From positions 186,001 through 250,000 of the forward strand of contig NZ_CP053291.1 in assembly GCF_014926385.1 (NCBI RefSeq): 64,000 nucleotides of DNA, written 5' to 3'. Positions 61,710-64,000 of the stretch are shown piece after piece (position 1 is the first letter of the stretch; each line of letters opens with the position of its first letter). A model generated the notes under the pieces. The model worked only from the letters and a program-made list of their open reading frames with translations. It was not told the origin of the DNA and did not search any database. The translations under genes were made by a program, and so were the position numbers. The stretch comes from Trueperella pecoris (GTDB lineage Bacteria > Actinomycetota > Actinomycetes > Actinomycetales > Actinomycetaceae).

Positions 61710-62668
61710 GGGTCGCCGGAATTGATTGCGGAACCAACTCGATTCGTCTCCTGATCGCGGATGTCGAGGAGGGAAAACCGCTGAGTGACGTGGTACGTCG
61801 GATGGAGGTGGCCAGGCTCGGCCAGGGCGTCGATCGGACGGGCCAGTTCAATCCTGACTCGCTCAAGCGCACGCTCGCCTTCGTTGACGACTATGCCGAG
61901 GAGTGCCGAAAGCATGGCGTGGAGTCGATCCGATTTGCGGCGACGTCTGCGACGCGCGACGCGTCCAACCGTCAGATTTTCCTCGACGGCGTGCGCGAGC
62001 GTCTCGGCGTGGAAGTCCAGGTGCTCAGTGGCGAGGAGGAGGCGCGCGCGTCCTTCGAAGGGGCGACCTCCGTTCTTGCGCCGAACACCGAAGAACCGTA
62101 CCTGACGGTCGATTTGGGCGGAGGATCGACCGAATTCGTCCTTGGGAAGGCGGACGGCACGATCCTCCAGGCCGCTTCCATGAATGTGGGGTGCGTGCGC
62201 ATGCGTGAACGGCACATGGTGTCAGACCCGGCAACCGAGGCGGAGATTGCCGCCGCTCGCGCAGACGTTCAGGCTGCGATAGACGGTACCGGGATCGATT
62301 TGTCGTCGGCCCGGACGCTCATCGGCCTTGCCGGCACGATCACCACGGTCACGGCCAAAGTGCTCGGGCTCGATAAGTACGACCCCGCCAAGATTCACAG
62401 TGCACGGATGCCTCTGGCTGACGTTGACGCCGGATGCCAATGGTTCATCCACGCCACGATGGAAGAGCGTGGTGCGCTGGGCTTCATGCATCCGGGCAGG
62501 GTGGATGTAATCAGCGCGGGCGCGCTCGTGTGGCAGGAGATCATTCGCCGGGTCTCGGCGGAGACCGCCGCTAAGACGCCGCTGACGCACACGGTGACCT
62601 CCGAGCACGACATCCTCGACGGGATGGCCCTGTGGGCGGCGCGTGAACCCAACGCGCCCCGGCTGTGA
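61706..62668 (+). CDS. ppx: Ppx/GppA exopolyphosphatase family protein
   Basis: 320 residues. The N-terminal actin-like phosphate loop is RVAGIDCGTNSIRLLIADV. The second is EEPYLTVDLGGGSTEFVLG, and SAGALVWQEIIRR and VTSEHDILDGMALWAA close the domain. This is the short, two-domain form of the Ppx/GppA enzymes that degrade long polyphosphate or pppGpp. Which of the two it prefers cannot be told. Coupled to the DUF501 gene. Confidence 0.92.
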   Translation: MRVAGIDCGTNSIRLLIADVEEGKPLSDVVRRMEVARLGQGVDRTGQFNPDSLKRTLAFVDDYAEECRKHGVESIRFAATSATRDASNRQIFLDGVRERLGVEVQVLSGEEEARASFEGATSVLAPNTEEPYLTVDLGGGSTEFVLGKADGTILQAASMNVGCVRMRERHMVSDPATEAEIAAARADVQAAIDGTGIDLSSARTLIGLAGTITTVTAKVLGLDKYDPAKIHSARMPLADVDAGCQWFIHATMEERGALGFMHPGRVDVISAGALVWQEIIRRVSAETAAKTPLTHTVTSEHDILDGMALWAAREPNAPRL

Positions 62669-62719
62669 CGTGGCTCTTCACTGACTCGAGGCCGGGCCGG
62701 GCTCGCCGGGCTGGATATA

Positions 62720-62753
62720 CAAAGCGATGGACCCTTTCGGGCCCATCGCTTTG
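62720..62753. terminator. Bidirectional terminator between ppx and nhaA
   Basis: CAAAGCGATGG (62720-62730) and CCATCGCTTTG (62743-62753) form a perfect 11-bp stem; the centre ACCCTTTCGGGC extends it with a CCC-GGG pair. It lies between two convergent genes and can serve both. T tracts are weak. Confidence 0.7.
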
Positions 62754-62766
62754 TGGTTTGCTGTGA

Positions 62767-64000
62767 TTAACGGTCGTAATGTCCGGGGCCGACCTCGGGT
62801 TCGCCGCCCGGGACTTCGCCGAAGGTCTCCTCGATCCAGTCGTCGGCGAGAACCTCGTGGCGCTCGAGCGTAGCGCGGTTTTCGTCCATGTGCTCCAGGT
62901 CGTAGACCGGAGCGTGGTGGCGGTGCCACAGCGCACGTCCACGGAGGAAGAATGCGCCGATAACGAGCGAGATCAAGGTGCCGAGCAATACCGCGACGCG
63001 GGCGTGCGGACCTGATGGGTCGTGGTCGGGGAAAGACAGTGTGGCGATCAGCAGCGACACGGTGAAACCGATGCCGGCGACGAAGGCAACGGCATTGATA
63101 TCGCCCATGTAGAGGTTCTTACCTAGCTTGAGCTTGAAGACATGGACGAGAAGCGCCACGCCACCCGTGATACCGATCATCTTTCCCAGAGGCAGACCGA
63201 GATAGATGCCGAGCGCGGCCGGGTCGGTCAGCATCGCGAGGAAGCCTCCGGAGTCTACGACGTTCACGCCAGCTGCGAAGAAGGCAAAGACGGGCAGGAT
63301 GAGGCCTGCCGAGTAGAACTCTAGCTTTTCAGTCAGATGCTCGGTCAACGGCAACTTCTCACCGGCGCGCTGGATGGCCGGAATCGTCATACCCAGTAGC
63401 ACGCCAGCGATCGTGGCGTGAATTCCGGACATGAACATGAACAGCCATGCGGCCAACCCCAGAGGCCAGAGTAAATACCACGAAAGGATGCGCTTCTGAG
63501 CCAATGCCCCAAAGAACGCGACAACAAGGACGGCCAGGCCTAGGTAGAGGAAGTTCAGGTGTGAAGAGAAGAACACCGCGATAATCATGATCCCGAGCAG
63601 GTCGTCGACCACGGCGAGCGTCATGAGGAAAGTGCGTAGCGAAATCGGGAGGCCCTTGCCGAACAGGCCCAACACGCCCAAGGCAAAAGCAATGTCTGTG
63701 GCCACGGGGACAGCCCAGCCGTTCCAGTTGGGAGTGGCAGACAGAAGTTGTACGGTGATGTAGACGAACATCGGGCCCGCCATGCCGAAGACGGCGGCGA
63801 GGATAGGCACGAGAGCCTTTCGGATATCGTGGAGCGATCCGATCACGAACTCCTGCTTCAGCTCCATGCCGACAATGAAGAAGAAGAGCGCTAGAAGGAA
63901 GTCGGCAGCGATGAGGGAGAGACTCATGCCGTGGCCGTGAAGATCAAACAACGGCGTGTATGCGAGGGTTTCGTATGCTTGACGGGCGCTCGCGGCGGGG
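62767..64000 (-). CDS. nhaA: Na+/H+ antiporter NhaA (5' end outside the window)
   Basis: The frame is open up to base 64000, so at least 410 residues are visible and the N-terminus lies beyond the window. LALFFFIVGMELKQEFVIGSL is the conserved membrane entry of NhaA. The substrate helix pair is PVATDIAFALGVLGLFGKGL and TLAVVDDLLGIMIIAVFF, with the paired Asp. The inverted second repeat is visible (LGLPLGKMIGITGG). A hydrophilic C-terminal tail of ~60 residues (HAPVYDLEHMDENRATLERH onward) is longer than in E. coli. It exchanges Na+ or Li+ for protons at alkaline pH. Confidence 0.94.
   Translation of the reverse strand, partial: PAASARQAYETLAYTPLFDLHGHGMSLSLIAADFLLALFFFIVGMELKQEFVIGSLHDIRKALVPILAAVFGMAGPMFVYITVQLLSATPNWNGWAVPVATDIAFALGVLGLFGKGLPISLRTFLMTLAVVDDLLGIMIIAVFFSSHLNFLYLGLAVLVVAFFGALAQKRILSWYLLWPLGLAAWLFMFMSGIHATIAGVLLGMTIPAIQRAGEKLPLTEHLTEKLEFYSAGLILPVFAFFAAGVNVVDSGGFLAMLTDPAALGIYLGLPLGKMIGITGGVALLVHVFKLKLGKNLYMGDINAVAFVAGIGFTVSLLIATLSFPDHDPSGPHARVAVLLGTLISLVIGAFFLRGRALWHRHHAPVYDLEHMDENRATLERHEVLADDWIEETFGEVPGGEPEVGPGHYDR

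Overview
This 64 kb window is bacterial chromosome from a high-G+C Gram-positive, most likely an Actinomycetaceae relative (Trueperella/Arcanobacterium/Actinomyces-like; genus is inference). Supporting this are the actinobacterial order metG-tatD-rpfB-ksgA-ispE, the order tRNA-Gln-glmU-prsA-rplY-pth-mfd, the order eno-ftsB/divIC-DUF501-ppx, a lysX-type lysyl-tRNA synthetase fused to a lipid lysyltransferase, Pmt next to rsmI, and an LAxTG sortase motif.

Left end (1-9 kb): an IS30-family transposase cut by the window edge; an L-lactate uptake and oxidation operon on the minus strand (lldP-lutA-lutB-lutC); then lysX on the plus strand. From 9 to 16.2 kb there is a stress and metal segment. It holds an alpha/beta hydrolase, a DUF998 membrane protein and a CxxC membrane protein behind a CsoR-like copper operator. 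An RclA-like disulfide oxidoreductase, a nitrobindin-like haem protein and a FecCD-type siderophore/haem ABC importer follow. From 16.3 to 21.9 kb lie an AI-2E-family exporter, a BCCT osmolyte carrier, an aldo/keto reductase and an rRNA guanine-N2 methyltransferase. From 21.9 to 25.1 kb is an AT-richer minus-strand island: a secreted peptide gene broken by an A6 homopolymer, an ABC ATPase and two membrane proteins. From 25.2 to 32.3 kb are a DsrE-like protein, a GNAT remnant, metY, pmt, a minimal metalloprotease, a 37-residue protein with its own strong terminator, rsmI and a nicotinamidase with a long acidic tail.

The most striking object is at 32.6-36.8 kb: a surface protein with two thioester (TQXA) domains, seven base-for-base identical 315-bp SpaA/Cna-B repeats and an LAWTG class-E sortase signal. 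To its right lies the housekeeping block: metG to ispE, an ABC-F ATPase, MarR, an ABC-2 drug/Na-type exporter, TetR, tRNA-Gln, a short GlmU that lacks most of its acetyltransferase half, prsA, rplY, pth, mfd, a nucleoside hydrolase, eno, ftsB/divIC, DUF501, ppx and a partial nhaA.

The lactate operon makes pyruvate from external lactate. The RclA-like enzyme, nitrobindin, copper-type operator and iron importer fit life against host phagocyte chemistry (inference). The thioester adhesin fits covalent host attachment. A dispersed ~120-bp inverted-repeat element occurs complete at 45.4 and 52.7 kb, with partial ends beside the IS30 element. Several decayed gene fragments (25.9, 48.0 and 51.1 kb) show recent loss.
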